Shown one piece after another: positions 8,454 through 17,378 of a stretch of DNA of 64,000 nt. The stretch is from Candidatus Aminicenantota bacterium (lineage in GTDB: Bacteria; Acidobacteriota; Aminicenantia; Aminicenantales; Aminicenantaceae), in the NCBI GenBank assembly GCA_016927475.1, contig JAFGMO010000008.1:1-64000 (forward strand). Direction: 5' to 3'. The notes beneath the pieces were generated by a model. That model did not search any database. It was not told the origin of the DNA and saw nothing but the letters and a program-made list of their open reading frames with translations. Each line of letters starts with the position of its first letter. Position 1 is the stretch's first letter. The translations under genes were made by a program, and so were the position numbers.

Positions 8454-9842
8454 ATGTTTATGAAAAAAAAAGTTGTGATGGCCATTATAATTTTTCTCAC
8501 CGCCGGAATAACCCTGGCAACGTTTTTTTCCTGCCGGAGAGCTCTCCGGCCCTTGAATATCATTCTTATGATCTCGGACGGATGCGGCTATAACTGTTTC
8601 AACGCGGCCAGTTTGTACCAGTATGGCCGGACAGGAATGCAGGTCTATGATTCTTTTCCCGTTCAATGTGCTGTTTGTACGCATTCCGCTTCCAGCACTC
8701 CTTATGACCCGAAAAAAGCCTGGACGTCTTTTGAGTTTATTTTATCCGATCCGACTGATTCCGCGGCAGCGGCTACCGCCATGGCCACGGGAATCAAGAC
8801 CAACGACGGTACAGTTGGTCTCGATCCCGGAGGCGCCAAACTTATCAATGTTGTCGATCTGGCCGAGGTTATGGGTAAAAAAACAGGGACGGTTACATCT
8901 GTACAATTCTGTCATGCCACACCGGCAGCCTTTATTGCCAAAGCGGAAAACCGCTATCAATATGAAAAGATCGCTTATCAGATCATCAAGGAAAGCCCGG
9001 TTGATGTTGTTATGGGATGCGGCCATCCCTATTATGACGGCTCAGGCCGCCCCGTTGAAGAACCGAATTTCCGCTATGTAGGGAACCGGGGATTATGGGA
9101 AGGGCTGGTAAACGGTGAACCCGGCGCCGATGCAGACGGAGATGGAAAGCCGGATCCATGGACGGTGATTCAGACCGCTGAAAAATTCAGGGGCTTGATA
9201 GAGGGGAAAACCCCGGAGAGGGTATTCGGGATTGCTCCAATTCTTAAAACCCTGCAACAGGGACGGGAAGGGGACGTTTTGTCTGATCCGTTCGATGTTC
9301 CCTTGGTCACGTCTGTCCCGACGCTGGCTGAGATGAGCCTGGCGGCCATTAACGTTCTTGATGATGATCCCGACGGATTTTTTCTCATGGTCGAAGGCGG
9401 AGCGGTTGACTGGGCGGGAGAGGAAAACCAAAAAGGACGCCTTATCGAGGAACAGATCTTCTTTAATCAAGCGGTGCAAGCCGTTGTAGAATGGATTGAA
9501 ACGCATAGCAGTTGGCAGGATACGCTGCTTATCGTCACCACCGATCACGATACGGGTTACATCACAGGCCCGGGTTCGGGAAAGGAACCTCCTGACGGCG
9601 ATTTGTCAAAAACCTGGAAAGATTTGGTGAACAAGGGAAAAGGCAAAGTTCCGGATATGGAGTGGCACTCCGAGTACCACACCAATGCCCTTGTTCCCCT
9701 GTTTGCCAATGGATTTGGCAGCGAACGGATGGCCGCTTTGGCCGATAAAAAAGACAGGGTCCGGGGGAACTACCTCGACAACACCGATATAGGCCGGGTC
9801 ATTATAGAACTGCTTATCGAACGGAGCGCCGTCAACCACTGA
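8454..9842 (+). CDS. Alkaline phosphatase (PhoA family), probable lipoprotein or secreted
   Basis: 462 residues. The N-terminus is basic-hydrophobic and ends in TFFSC (Cys near residue 27), a possible though imperfect lipobox. Phosphatase motifs are all present: MISDGCG (first metal Asp), TDSAAAATAMATG with nucleophile S103, VEGGAVDWAGE, TTDHDTG and EWHSEYHT. This is the two-zinc phosphomonoesterase fold acting outside the cytoplasmic membrane to release phosphate from esters. The start is ATG 8454 or ATG 8460; no strong ribosome site separates them. It stands alone between convergent neighbours. Confidence 0.93.
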   Translation: MFMKKKVVMAIIIFLTAGITLATFFSCRRALRPLNIILMISDGCGYNCFNAASLYQYGRTGMQVYDSFPVQCAVCTHSASSTPYDPKKAWTSFEFILSDPTDSAAAATAMATGIKTNDGTVGLDPGGAKLINVVDLAEVMGKKTGTVTSVQFCHATPAAFIAKAENRYQYEKIAYQIIKESPVDVVMGCGHPYYDGSGRPVEEPNFRYVGNRGLWEGLVNGEPGADADGDGKPDPWTVIQTAEKFRGLIEGKTPERVFGIAPILKTLQQGREGDVLSDPFDVPLVTSVPTLAEMSLAAINVLDDDPDGFFLMVEGGAVDWAGEENQKGRLIEEQIFFNQAVQAVVEWIETHSSWQDTLLIVTTDHDTGYITGPGSGKEPPDGDLSKTWKDLVNKGKGKVPDMEWHSEYHTNALVPLFANGFGSERMAALADKKDRVRGNYLDNTDIGRVIIELLIERSAVNH

Positions 9843-9905
9843 GAACTTGATATGGTGCCGGTTTCAAAAAAACACCTTTTTTTAAAATAGAAAAAGTATA
9901 GGTGG

Positions 9906-10187
9906 TTAAATTCCATCATCAATTCCCCTCTTGCCGCGGACTGTTTTTCCTGCTTTTTCGGCGATAGCAATGATAGTCATAAGCTTAGGGACCGGTGGGG
10001 AGAAGATCTGTTGGATCTCGTTTTCGCTGTAATGTTCCTTTAAATAATCCGCGATGGGAAAAGTGCCGAACCAGCAATCCAGGATGTGAGAGCAGGGATC
10101 TCCATCCCGGGCACGGCGGCAGTATAAAAACGGGATAAAATGCCCCAGTTTCCGGCAGTAAATGGTCTTGGTGTCGTATTTATTCAT
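9906..10187 (-). CDS. Small conserved Cys-rich protein, third gene of the trpR-trpB2 operon
   Basis: 93 residues. Four Cys in the first 40 residues (C11, C23, C32, C38) make a zinc- or Fe-S-binding site plausible. The motif IYCRKLG followed by DPCSHILDCWF resembles short uncharacterised proteins in anaerobic bacteria, but I know of no assigned function. It starts 58 bp after the trpB2 stop on the same strand, separated by a very strong hairpin (10199-10240), so it is probably co-transcribed with trpB2, perhaps at lowered level. No signal peptide or TM segment is present. Confidence 0.7.
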   Translation of the reverse strand: MNKYDTKTIYCRKLGHFIPFLYCRRARDGDPCSHILDCWFGTFPIADYLKEHYSENEIQQIFSPPVPKLMTIIAIAEKAGKTVRGKRGIDDGI

Positions 10188-10198
10188 TTCTTTCTTTT

Positions 10199-10240
10199 GG
10201 AGGAGAACACGCGGGGTCCGAAGACCCCGCGGAATCCTCC
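10199..10240 (-). other. Strong intercistronic hairpin with UUCG loop
   Basis: On the minus strand an inner 9-bp GC-rich stem (CGCGGGGTC / GACCCCGCG) closes a TTCG tetraloop. GGAGGA / TCCTCC adds an outer 6-bp stem. There is no U-tract after it, so it looks more like an mRNA-stability or processing element than an intrinsic terminator. It lies between trpB2 and the small Cys-rich gene. Confidence 0.6.
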
Positions 10241-10244
10241 TTTA

Positions 10245-11633
10245 TTACCACCTGCCCGACCGGGCTATGTCAGGCTTGGGCAGGTCTTTGATGGCATCCA
10301 GGGATTTTTCGAGATCTTCTTCGGGAAGGACGTAATCCCTCAGTTCACCTTTTAGATATTTATCAAATCCGGTCAAGTCCATCAATCCATGGCCGCTGAA
10401 GTTGAAGAGAATAACTTTTTCACGGCCTTCTTCTTTGGCTTTTTTGGCTTCCTGGATAACGGCTGCGATCGCATGGCTTGTTTCCGGAGCTGGAATGATG
10501 CCTTCGGTACGGGCGAAAAGAATAGCTGCTTCATAACATTCCATTTGGTTCAAAGAACGGGGTGTGAGGAGCCCCTCAATAATGGCCTGAGAAACAAGAG
10601 GCGCCATTCCGTGATATCTCAATCCGCCGGCATGGATTGGGGGAGGAATGAATTGATGTCCGAGGGAGTGCATGGGGAGCAGGGGGGTCATCCTGGCAGT
10701 ATCGCCGTGATCGTAAACAAATCCGGAGCGGGTCATGGTGGGACAGGAGGTGGGTTCGACGGGGATGATATCGATCGAAGCGCCGTTAATTTTATCGTTG
10801 ATAAAAGGAAAAGACAAGCCGGAGAAATTGCTGCCGCCTCCGGCGCATCCAATAACCATATCAACGGTTTTTTCGCCGATTTTGTCCAACTGCTTTTTGG
10901 CTTCCAGGCCGATGATGGTCTGGTGAAGCATAACATGATTCAAGACACTGCCCAGAGAATAACGTGTTTTTCCTGATGTGTCGGAAACGGCGTCTTCGAT
11001 GGCTTCACTGATGGCAATACCCAGGCTTCCCGGTGATTGAGGATCCTTTTCCAGGATGCGGCGTCCGGCTTCTGTCTCAGGACTGGGACTGGCCAGGCAC
11101 TCAGCGCCCCAAGTCTGCATTAAAAGCTTACGGAAAGGCTTTTGGTCATAGCTGATACGGACCATGTAGACTTTACACTCCAATCCGAGCAGGGAACAGG
11201 CAAAGGCAAGGGCGCTTCCCCATTGACCTGCGCCCGTCTCCGTGGTCAGCCGTTTGATTCCAAATTCTTTGTTATACCAGGCTTGAGCTACGGCTGTGTT
11301 CGGCTTATGGCTCCCTGGAGGGGAAACTCCTTCATTTTTGTAATAAATACGGGCCGGTGTTTTGAGCTCCCGTTCGAGAAAAACGGCTCGGTGAAGGGGA
11401 GTGGGACGCCATCTGGAAAGGATCTCAAGGATTTCTTCCGGAATGGTAATCCATCGTTCACTGCTTACTTCCTGTTCGATGAGGTTCATCGGGAAGACCG
11501 CCGATAATTTATCCGGTGTGATCGGATTGCCGTCCGGACCTAATGGCGGTTGAACGGGAGTGGGAAGATCGGCGCCGAGATTATACCACTTCCGGGGAAT
11601 CTCGTCTTCACTGAGATGGATTTTGATGTGCAT
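10245..11633 (-). CDS. trpB2: TrpB2-type tryptophan synthase beta chain
   Basis: 462 residues, longer than TrpB1 (~400) as is usual for TrpB2. The N-terminal extension ([10 protein letters not shown]…PLGPDG) is typical of TrpB2. The PLP lysine is K110 in GSHKPNTA, followed by [11 protein letters not shown] and the phosphate-binding [11 protein letters not shown]. The reaction is condensation of indole with serine to give tryptophan; TrpB2 enzymes usually work without TrpA, salvaging indole. A strong Shine-Dalgarno sequence (GAGGAGG at 11645-11639) lies 5 nt before the ATG. It follows trpR by 28 bp. No other trp gene is in the window. Confidence 0.95.
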   Translation of the reverse strand: MHIKIHLSEDEIPRKWYNLGADLPTPVQPPLGPDGNPITPDKLSAVFPMNLIEQEVSSERWITIPEEILEILSRWRPTPLHRAVFLERELKTPARIYYKNEGVSPPGSHKPNTAVAQAWYNKEFGIKRLTTETGAGQWGSALAFACSLLGLECKVYMVRISYDQKPFRKLLMQTWGAECLASPSPETEAGRRILEKDPQSPGSLGIAISEAIEDAVSDTSGKTRYSLGSVLNHVMLHQTIIGLEAKKQLDKIGEKTVDMVIGCAGGGSNFSGLSFPFINDKINGASIDIIPVEPTSCPTMTRSGFVYDHGDTARMTPLLPMHSLGHQFIPPPIHAGGLRYHGMAPLVSQAIIEGLLTPRSLNQMECYEAAILFARTEGIIPAPETSHAIAAVIQEAKKAKEEGREKVILFNFSGHGLMDLTGFDKYLKGELRDYVLPEEDLEKSLDAIKDLPKPDIARSGRW

Positions 11634-11661
11634 GAATACCTCCTCGTTGCTTTTAACAGCA

Positions 11662-11946
11662 TTATGATTTTTCGGCAGGTGGTTGTATTTTTTTGATCAT
11701 TTTTTTCAACGCTGAATTTTTCTTCTTGAGCTCACGTGATCCCCGGGTGATTTTGCAGAGACTCATACCCAATTTCCGGGCGATTGTCCGCTGGCTCTCT
11801 CCTTTTTCCAGTAGTTTCACCAGAGCCCATCTTCCTGATACCTCCTTAATTTCGGTTGGTGTCAAAATTTCCTTAATAAACCTTTCGATGGTTTTTTCAT
11901 CGTCGGTTCCGGCTAACAACCGGGCTATTTCCTGAATTTCATTCAT
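11662..11946 (-). CDS. trpR: TrpR-family tryptophan-responsive repressor
   Basis: 94 residues from ATG 11946. The sequence aligns well with the TrpR fold: [14 protein letters not shown], then [28 protein letters not shown], matching the E. coli helix-turn-helix ending ITRGSNSLK. The DNA-binding HTH is at residues ~50-75. A longer in-frame start at 11970 would run through the putative operator and is less likely. It heads an operon with trpB2, and a palindrome covers its promoter, so autoregulation by Trp-bound repressor is likely. The frequent trp aporepressor relatives YerC/YecD are alternatives, but the ITRGS motif favours TrpR proper. Confidence 0.85.
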   Translation of the reverse strand: MNEIQEIARLLAGTDDEKTIERFIKEILTPTEIKEVSGRWALVKLLEKGESQRTIARKLGMSLCKITRGSRELKKKNSALKKMIKKIQPPAEKS

Positions 11947-11949
11947 AAA

Positions 11950-11995
11950 TGTTTCTATAAATAGAAACACTACGAAAACAAAAAACTTTTGTCAA
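11950..11995 (-). promoter_or_regulatory. trpR-trpB2 promoter with palindromic operator
   Basis: Read on the minus strand, TTGACA (11995-11990), a 17-bp spacer and TAGTGT (11972-11967) form a sigma70-type promoter. A 20-bp inverted repeat, TGTTTCTATAAATAGAAACA on the plus strand (11950-11969; 9-bp arms, 2-bp centre), overlaps the -10 and the expected start point. It contains CTA…TAG half-sites, reminiscent of the CTAG cores of known TrpR operators. The ATG lies only a few bases downstream, so the leader would be very short. Confidence 0.7.
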
Positions 11996-12157
11996 GTAAA
12001 ATTTTTTTTCCAGCCTATATTTCGCCTGGAAGGCAAATCCAGCCGGTGTTTTTTTGTAAATGGTCATGAAAAATGTTTCATTATCAATGTGTCCGGAAAA
12101 TATATATAAGTGACATATATTATTAAAATTATCTATTGGTGCCGGCGAAATTTGTGA

Positions 12158-12274
12158 ATGCTGCAGGCTGGAAAAATTAAAGGTGGTGAACTGGAAACAT
12201 TGCGGTTTTTCGATGTAAATTATAGAATCTTATGTTTCGTTGAATTAATGCCTGAGAAACAGAAGATTTTATAA
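12158..12274 (+). CDS. Candidate 38-residue peptide coupled to a radical SAM gene
   Basis: The ATG at 12158 opens a 38-codon frame whose TAA overlaps the ATG of the radical SAM/SPASM gene (TAATG at 12272-12276). The peptide begins MLQAGKIKGGELETL and contains one Cys in a hydrophobic middle. One-base stop/start overlap suggests translational coupling, and radical SAM/SPASM enzymes often modify a peptide encoded just upstream. Against it: no clear ribosome site and no recognised leader motif. It could equally be chance. Confidence 0.35.
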   Translation: MLQAGKIKGGELETLRFFDVNYRILCFVELMPEKQKIL

Positions 12275-13377
12275 TGCGAAAAAAGGAATTTTCTCTCATT
12301 TTTGTACCCACAACATCCTGTAATTCATCCTGTGCCTACTGTTTTCAGCAAAAAAAGAAAAAAGAGAGCATGACCCTTGATAATTATGAGCAAGCGGTTC
12401 TAAGACTAGCCCAATATTTACGGATAAAGGGAACAGAAAAACTCAACTTTTATTGGCAGGGTGGGGAAGTGATGCTACTTGGAGTGGGGTATATCAAAAG
12501 TGCCATCAAGATTCAAGAAAAGATAGGTCGGGAAACGGGCATAGAATTCAAAAACCGTCTTCAAACAAACCTTTTGCTTTATGACTCATCTTGGACGTCC
12601 GTTATAAAAGAATCTTTTGGAGGAGTTTTGGGATCATCCCTTGATTTCCCAAACCTCTACCGCCGGGCTCCTGAAATATCGATCGAAAAATATCCCCTTA
12701 TGTGGCTGGAAAAGTACAAATTAGCTTCCGGGGATGGAATACGTGTCAATGCCATTTCCATTCCAAATAGACGAAGTTTTAAAATTGGACCCAAGGCCTT
12801 CCTTGATTATTACCGGAAAGATCTTGGCATTCAGAGTATACAGCTCAATTTTGCTTTCCCTTTTTCAGCCGGAGGACGTCTTCGCAAGGAGATGGAAAAC
12901 AGTCTTGAAGAGCTGAACAACTTCATCAAGGATTTGTTTTTATACTATCTTGAAGTCCGAAAGGATCATCATTTTGAGATCAGTCCGTTTGAAAACATCC
13001 TGAGTTCATTCAGAGATAGGGGAATCAAGCAGCGGCCTTGCATCTTCAGTCGTGTTTGTGCCGAAAATTTTATGGCATTGGGCCCTGACGGGAGCTGTGC
13101 GCTTTGTGACTGCTGGCTGGAAGGGGGAGAAAAGTTTCGCTTCGGCAATCTGATAAAAGAAGAACCGGAAGTGCTTTTTGAAAACACGTTTCGAAAGAGG
13201 ATTTTCAAACGACTCGACAAGATCTTGAACGAGGACTGTTATGACTGCCCTTTTCTTCAGATGTGTTTTGGAGGATGTCCGGTACGGACTTACAGTTTTT
13301 ACGGCGACATCTTCCATAAGGACTTTTACTGTCCCGTTTATTTGACCATGTTCCGGATTGCTGCTGAAAGGGCTTGA
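12274..13377 (+). CDS. Radical SAM/SPASM protein (anSME or peptide-maturase like)
   Basis: 367 residues. The N-terminal CxxxCxxC cluster is C16-C20-C23 (CNSSCAYC), and YWQGGEVML matches the GGE SAM-binding motif. The C-terminal ~110 residues form a Cys-rich SPASM-type region (RPCIF…VCAENF…GSCALCDCW…CYDCPFLQMCFGGCP…FYCPVY) able to carry two auxiliary 4Fe-4S clusters. These enzymes act in the cytoplasm on formylglycine sites of sulfatases or on RiPP precursors. The sulfatase-like protein in this window lacks a Cys/Ser-type site, so it is not an obvious substrate. The start ATG overlaps the stop of a 38-codon ORF. Confidence 0.88.
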   Translation: MRKKEFSLIFVPTTSCNSSCAYCFQQKKKKESMTLDNYEQAVLRLAQYLRIKGTEKLNFYWQGGEVMLLGVGYIKSAIKIQEKIGRETGIEFKNRLQTNLLLYDSSWTSVIKESFGGVLGSSLDFPNLYRRAPEISIEKYPLMWLEKYKLASGDGIRVNAISIPNRRSFKIGPKAFLDYYRKDLGIQSIQLNFAFPFSAGGRLRKEMENSLEELNNFIKDLFLYYLEVRKDHHFEISPFENILSSFRDRGIKQRPCIFSRVCAENFMALGPDGSCALCDCWLEGGEKFRFGNLIKEEPEVLFENTFRKRIFKRLDKILNEDCYDCPFLQMCFGGCPVRTYSFYGDIFHKDFYCPVYLTMFRIAAERA

Positions 13378-13408
13378 TTGTTCTTCAGTTTTTGGCCAAA
13401 ATCCAGAT

Positions 13409-14479
13409 CTAATCCGGAGAATCAGAGAAGGCACGAAGAACAGCCACCACCTCTTCATGGGAGAGCATTGTTCCGTCCTGAGGCGAATCCACAATTCTGT
13501 AGTTGAAAAATGGGCAGTTGCCCGCATACCACGGAAAGGGGAAAGGCCTGTTCCGCTGCCGGCGTTTTTCGTTCTCAGCTTCGTTCAAAAGGTCTCCCAA
13601 TCCGTGCAGAGTAACATTCATTTCGGGATCGACTCCTATGATTATCCTCTTGTCGGTGTAATTGGTAAAAAGAAGAGTGAAACCGGAACCCAGTGATGGA
13701 TTTTCCTTGTCCCGGCGGGCCCAGTCTTTGAGGAGGAATGAACGAGGATTTCGGGTTACAAGCCCGTCAACAGATTTTTTCCCTGAACCTGTGGTCAATG
13801 GAAGGGAAAACAGCATTTTTTCAGCCTCTTGAACATCAAGGAGATAGTTAAAATAGTCATTTTCGGCTTTGTGCAGTGCTTCTTCATAACGGTCGATACT
13901 TGAGAACAAAACCCGGTTTTCCAGGATATCGTAACCTTCCATCAGGCGGGAATAGAGAAAGTTGATAAATTTGACACCTTCATTCACCCGGAAAATATTT
14001 TTGGCCTCGATGGACAGTTGGCGCCGTCCGGCGAACAAAGCCCGAAGAATGGAATAAGGGGTAGCGCATAGATCTATGGTTTTGGGCAGTGAGGCGGAGT
14101 CAACAAGGCGGGTATAGGCGGCGATCTCTTTCATTCCTTTGTCAAAGCACCCTTGTTCCAACAGCTTCAATGAAAGAAAAATGGAAGCAACTCCGTCAAA
14201 ATCCGGAAGCCTGTGGGTGATGAGCTGCAGGGGATACGGAGGGGGACTTAGAAGTTTTTCTCTCGGAATGTGGTTTAATACGAGTTCCGGGTGAGCGGCG
14301 ATCAAGGAAGCCGCACATTCCGGTTCCGCTTGGGAGTGGTGGTGGTCGATAACGCCGGGAACGGTTTTCATCCCTACATCCAGGACCAACACACCCTCCG
14401 CCGGTTCGAAAATTTGACCGTAGTTGACGAAATCAAGGTTAAGGGCGATATTCAAAGATTCGAACAGTGATTCTACCAT
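13409..14479 (-). CDS. DHH-superfamily phosphoesterase-like protein
   Basis: 356 residues from ATG 14479, 13 nt after the upstream gene's stop; an in-frame ATG at 14590 would lie inside that gene. LVLDVGMKTVPGVIDHHHSQ carries a DHH motif, and ITHRLPDFDGVAS carries the Asp-containing motif typical of the first DHH metal site. A short conserved C-terminal 'SSLGSGFTLLFTNY'-like stretch may be substrate binding. Members hydrolyse phosphodiesters or pyrophosphates (RecJ, nanoRNase, PPase families). This one is divergent and I cannot assign a substrate. It is the last gene of a mutY/beta-helix/DHH run. Confidence 0.65.
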   Translation of the reverse strand: MVESLFESLNIALNLDFVNYGQIFEPAEGVLVLDVGMKTVPGVIDHHHSQAEPECAASLIAAHPELVLNHIPREKLLSPPPYPLQLITHRLPDFDGVASIFLSLKLLEQGCFDKGMKEIAAYTRLVDSASLPKTIDLCATPYSILRALFAGRRQLSIEAKNIFRVNEGVKFINFLYSRLMEGYDILENRVLFSSIDRYEEALHKAENDYFNYLLDVQEAEKMLFSLPLTTGSGKKSVDGLVTRNPRSFLLKDWARRDKENPSLGSGFTLLFTNYTDKRIIIGVDPEMNVTLHGLGDLLNEAENEKRRQRNRPFPFPWYAGNCPFFNYRIVDSPQDGTMLSHEEVVAVLRAFSDSPD

Positions 14480-14492
14480 GATACTTTTGAAA

Positions 14493-16160
14493 TTACCGTT
14501 CGTAGGCGCCCCTGTCGTATCCCGCTCCCTGGGGTCTGGGAGTGTGTGCGAGGTCGTCATCCGGAGCTCCCACGGATGTTCCCGTATCAACGGCCGGACT
14601 GGTCACCTGCAAAGTATAGTTGCCCGCCGATCCCCATGCCGGCTGAATAAATTCCGGGTCGGCATGAATGTTATACGGGCCGAGAAGTCCCAATTCGTCC
14701 TTCGAATATTCTCTGCCGTTGGCGTAAACCTGGTCCGATCTCGTGGGCATATAAAATATATTATATTCTGCAGTGAGTTCTACGGAATCACCGAAATAAG
14801 CATGTCCGTAACCTCCAGCGATGATGGTGTTCCTTAATACCACCGATATGGGAGCGGACTCGTCGTATTGGACATAGATAGGATACCCATGACGTTGGAC
14901 ATTTTCATGCAGAGTGACATTGATGATCTCAAAAACGGCGTTGTCTTCATCCGTTCCGATAACGATGCCCGCCCAAGGTGAAGATGATGCGTCACCGTCA
15001 CCCGTGCCGTAAATAAGAGTGTTTTCGATTTTGCTGCCCCCTCCCCACAATTTGATACCGTCGCAGCGATTATTGGCTACAATGCAGTGATGGATATACG
15101 TATTTTGGGCTTTGCTGTCTAATCCATCGCCTTTATTGTGTTCCGCAGTACAATCATAAATAGTGATGGGGCCGCTGGAGGGCTCTATCCCGAATCCGTC
15201 CGGCCGTTCGTAAGGATTATTCCCGCCGGTGTAATGATACCCGCTGTAAGAAAGATCACATCCGTGGATTAAAACATGGCGCCATCCACCGTTTTCGCCT
15301 TGGGGTCCCCCAATGGACCCGAAACCGCAGAATGTGATGCTGCATTCTATGATCTGCATATCCTGAATATCGCCCATGTCGACGCCGAACTCATTCAGAT
15401 GATGGATGGTGAGGTCTTTTAATAAAACCCCTTTTACGTTTCCACCCGTTCCCGTTATTCCATCCCGGAGTATTTCCCCGGCGGCCGCACAGATCTCGAT
15501 GTTCTCGATCCGGATATAACTGGAACCACTGATATCAACTGACGCGAATAGGTTTCCACTTCCTTCCAGCCTGGGCTTTTCGCCCTTTTCTCCCTTGATG
15601 GTTATCCAGGCATTTTCCGTTCCGGATGACGGTGTCAGCCTGTCCTCGTAATTATCGAGAATGTAGGTTCCTCCTTTGATGATCAGGGTGTCTCCCGGTT
15701 GAAGTCTTTGGGAACCATAACTTGGTGTTTTCCAGGGATTTGTCTCCGTACCGGGAAAAGAATCATCTCCAGCCGTTGATACATAAAAGGTGCTACCTCC
15801 CGTTTGCGGGCTCAAACAAAAGTCCAGGAGAGTCTCCGTTTCTGATTTTATATCGACGTCACAGGTTTCTGTCAGGTATCCCGGAGCGTAAACCTTGAGT
15901 GTCTGGCGGCCTGCTGGAACATTCTCCAGAATGTAATACCCGCTGGCATCCGTATGAGCCGCAAGTTCTGTATTCAAAACGGAGACGGTCGCCCCTTCTA
16001 TGGGAGTAACGGTGCTTGATTTGACGGTAACGGAGGATTCATCTGTTATGTAAACCATCCCGCGCACGATTCCTGTTTGATCCTCGTCTGAGGGGTCAAC
16101 TTTGCAAAGGCTGAGAAAAATTATGGATAGAATAAGAAAAAAAAGGGCGCACTTATTCAT
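14493..16160 (-). CDS. Secreted right-handed beta-helix protein with carboxypeptidase-regulatory-like domain
   Basis: 555 residues. A hydrophobic signal ends at LSLC (Cys ~19), possibly a lipoprotein although the lipobox is poor. Residues ~30-115 look like a CarboxypepD_reg beta-sandwich (VTPIEGATVSVLNTE…GYYILENVPAGRQTLKV). From ~125 on, TFYVSTAGDDSFPGTETNPWKTPSYG is the classic entry to DUF1565-type parallel beta-helix proteins, followed by helix turns up to ~500 (IRIENIEI, ITIYDCTAEHNKGDGLDS, IENTLIYGTG). These are often polysaccharide lyases or surface adhesins; no catalytic residues can be named. The ATG directly abuts the mutY stop. Confidence 0.8.
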   Translation of the reverse strand: MNKCALFFLILSIIFLSLCKVDPSDEDQTGIVRGMVYITDESSVTVKSSTVTPIEGATVSVLNTELAAHTDASGYYILENVPAGRQTLKVYAPGYLTETCDVDIKSETETLLDFCLSPQTGGSTFYVSTAGDDSFPGTETNPWKTPSYGSQRLQPGDTLIIKGGTYILDNYEDRLTPSSGTENAWITIKGEKGEKPRLEGSGNLFASVDISGSSYIRIENIEICAAAGEILRDGITGTGGNVKGVLLKDLTIHHLNEFGVDMGDIQDMQIIECSITFCGFGSIGGPQGENGGWRHVLIHGCDLSYSGYHYTGGNNPYERPDGFGIEPSSGPITIYDCTAEHNKGDGLDSKAQNTYIHHCIVANNRCDGIKLWGGGSKIENTLIYGTGDGDASSSPWAGIVIGTDEDNAVFEIINVTLHENVQRHGYPIYVQYDESAPISVVLRNTIIAGGYGHAYFGDSVELTAEYNIFYMPTRSDQVYANGREYSKDELGLLGPYNIHADPEFIQPAWGSAGNYTLQVTSPAVDTGTSVGAPDDDLAHTPRPQGAGYDRGAYER

Positions 16161-17279
16161 TTATGGATTTTTCTCCAAAGAGCGGATAATTTTAGCGTCA
16201 CCGGAAGGAAACGGATATAACTGAAAATCTTGAATAGCAATCCAGCGGTGGATTCCCTCAATCAGCCGGGGACGGCCTTTATGACGGCAGCGAAAGGCAT
16301 GAAGAGTGACCCGGAATTGGGTATAGGCGTGTTTGACGGTGATCAAGGGTTGGATATGGGATATTTCGCAGTTTAACTCTTCCCGGATCTCTCTTCTCAG
16401 AGCCTGTTCAAGGGTTTCATCCGGTTCCCTTTTTCCTCCCGGGAATTCCCAGAGATCGGCCATAAGGCCTTTTGATGGTCTTTTTTGGATGAGGAAAAGC
16501 CCGTTCCTTTCAAAAATCCCGATGACCGTTTCGATTTTTTTGAAGCTTAGTTTAACGGGAGGAGGAAAAAGTTCTTGAATACCCGATGCATAGGCTAGAC
16601 AAGCTCGGCTGACTGGGCAGACAAGGCAGAGAGGATTTCTTGGGCGGCAGATAAGAGAGCCCAGCTCCATCAAAGCTTGATTGAGGAGCCCTGGATCTCC
16701 TTCTTTGAAAAGAGGATGGAGAAAATCCATGATCATTTTGTCGGTTTGCGATTGGGATTTGTTTTTAAGTGCTTGAAGACGTGAAACCAGCCGCCGGACG
16801 TTGGCGTCGAGGGCGGGATAAGGAAGACCGAAGGCGAAACTGAGAATGGCCGATGCCGTATAAGGACCGATGCCCGGGAGCTTTATCAGCTCATTCCATG
16901 TTCGGGGAAATGAGCCTCCGTATGAGTCTGTGATGAGCAGGGCCGTTTTATGAAGGTTTTTCGCCCTTTGGTAGTATCCCAATCCCTGCCATAAAGTAAG
17001 GATTTCCTGAAGAGAAGCGGTGGCAAGGCTTTCGACAGCGGGGAAGCGTTCCATCCATCTTTTAAAGTAGGGGATGACGGTGGGAACGGTCGTCTGCTGA
17101 AGCATGATTTCAGAGATCCATATACGGTATGGATCATGTGTGTTTCGCCAGGGTAGATTCCGCTGGTTGTTTTTATACCAATCTCCCAATAACTCCCTGA
17201 ATTTTTTGATATGTGCTTCCTTGTCTTTCGGGCTGTTCACGTTTTTGTCTTTTTGTTCTCTCTCAGCGTTAATCCGCAC
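16161..17279 (-). CDS. mutY: A/G-specific adenine DNA glycosylase
   Basis: 372 residues, including a short extra N-terminus before the core, and initiating at a GTG. Key parts: catalytic Glu E57 in WISEIMLQQT; helix-hairpin-helix LPGIGPYTA at 134-142; catalytic D158 in ALDAN; 4Fe-4S ligands C211-x6-C218-x2-C221-x5-C227. The C-terminal ~130 residues have the MutT-like 8-oxoG recognition domain (IQKRPSKGLMADLWEFPGGK). It removes adenine mispaired with 8-oxoguanine. It is divergent from argG and is the first gene of a minus-strand run with the beta-helix protein, perhaps only by position. Confidence 0.95.
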   Translation of the reverse strand: MRINAEREQKDKNVNSPKDKEAHIKKFRELLGDWYKNNQRNLPWRNTHDPYRIWISEIMLQQTTVPTVIPYFKRWMERFPAVESLATASLQEILTLWQGLGYYQRAKNLHKTALLITDSYGGSFPRTWNELIKLPGIGPYTASAILSFAFGLPYPALDANVRRLVSRLQALKNKSQSQTDKMIMDFLHPLFKEGDPGLLNQALMELGSLICRPRNPLCLVCPVSRACLAYASGIQELFPPPVKLSFKKIETVIGIFERNGLFLIQKRPSKGLMADLWEFPGGKREPDETLEQALRREIREELNCEISHIQPLITVKHAYTQFRVTLHAFRCRHKGRPRLIEGIHRWIAIQDFQLYPFPSGDAKIIRSLEKNP

Positions 17280-17378
17280 TTTTATACAATCTTAAAATAT
17301 CACAAGGTTTGGCTATATTCCAAATGATTCCATGCTTTCCTGTTTATCATTTCATAGAAAGAAAAAAGAAAATTGGGC

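Noticed and set aside
10389-10976. 195-codon plus-strand open frame
   Set aside because: It lies wholly antisense to trpB2, whose motifs are unmistakable.
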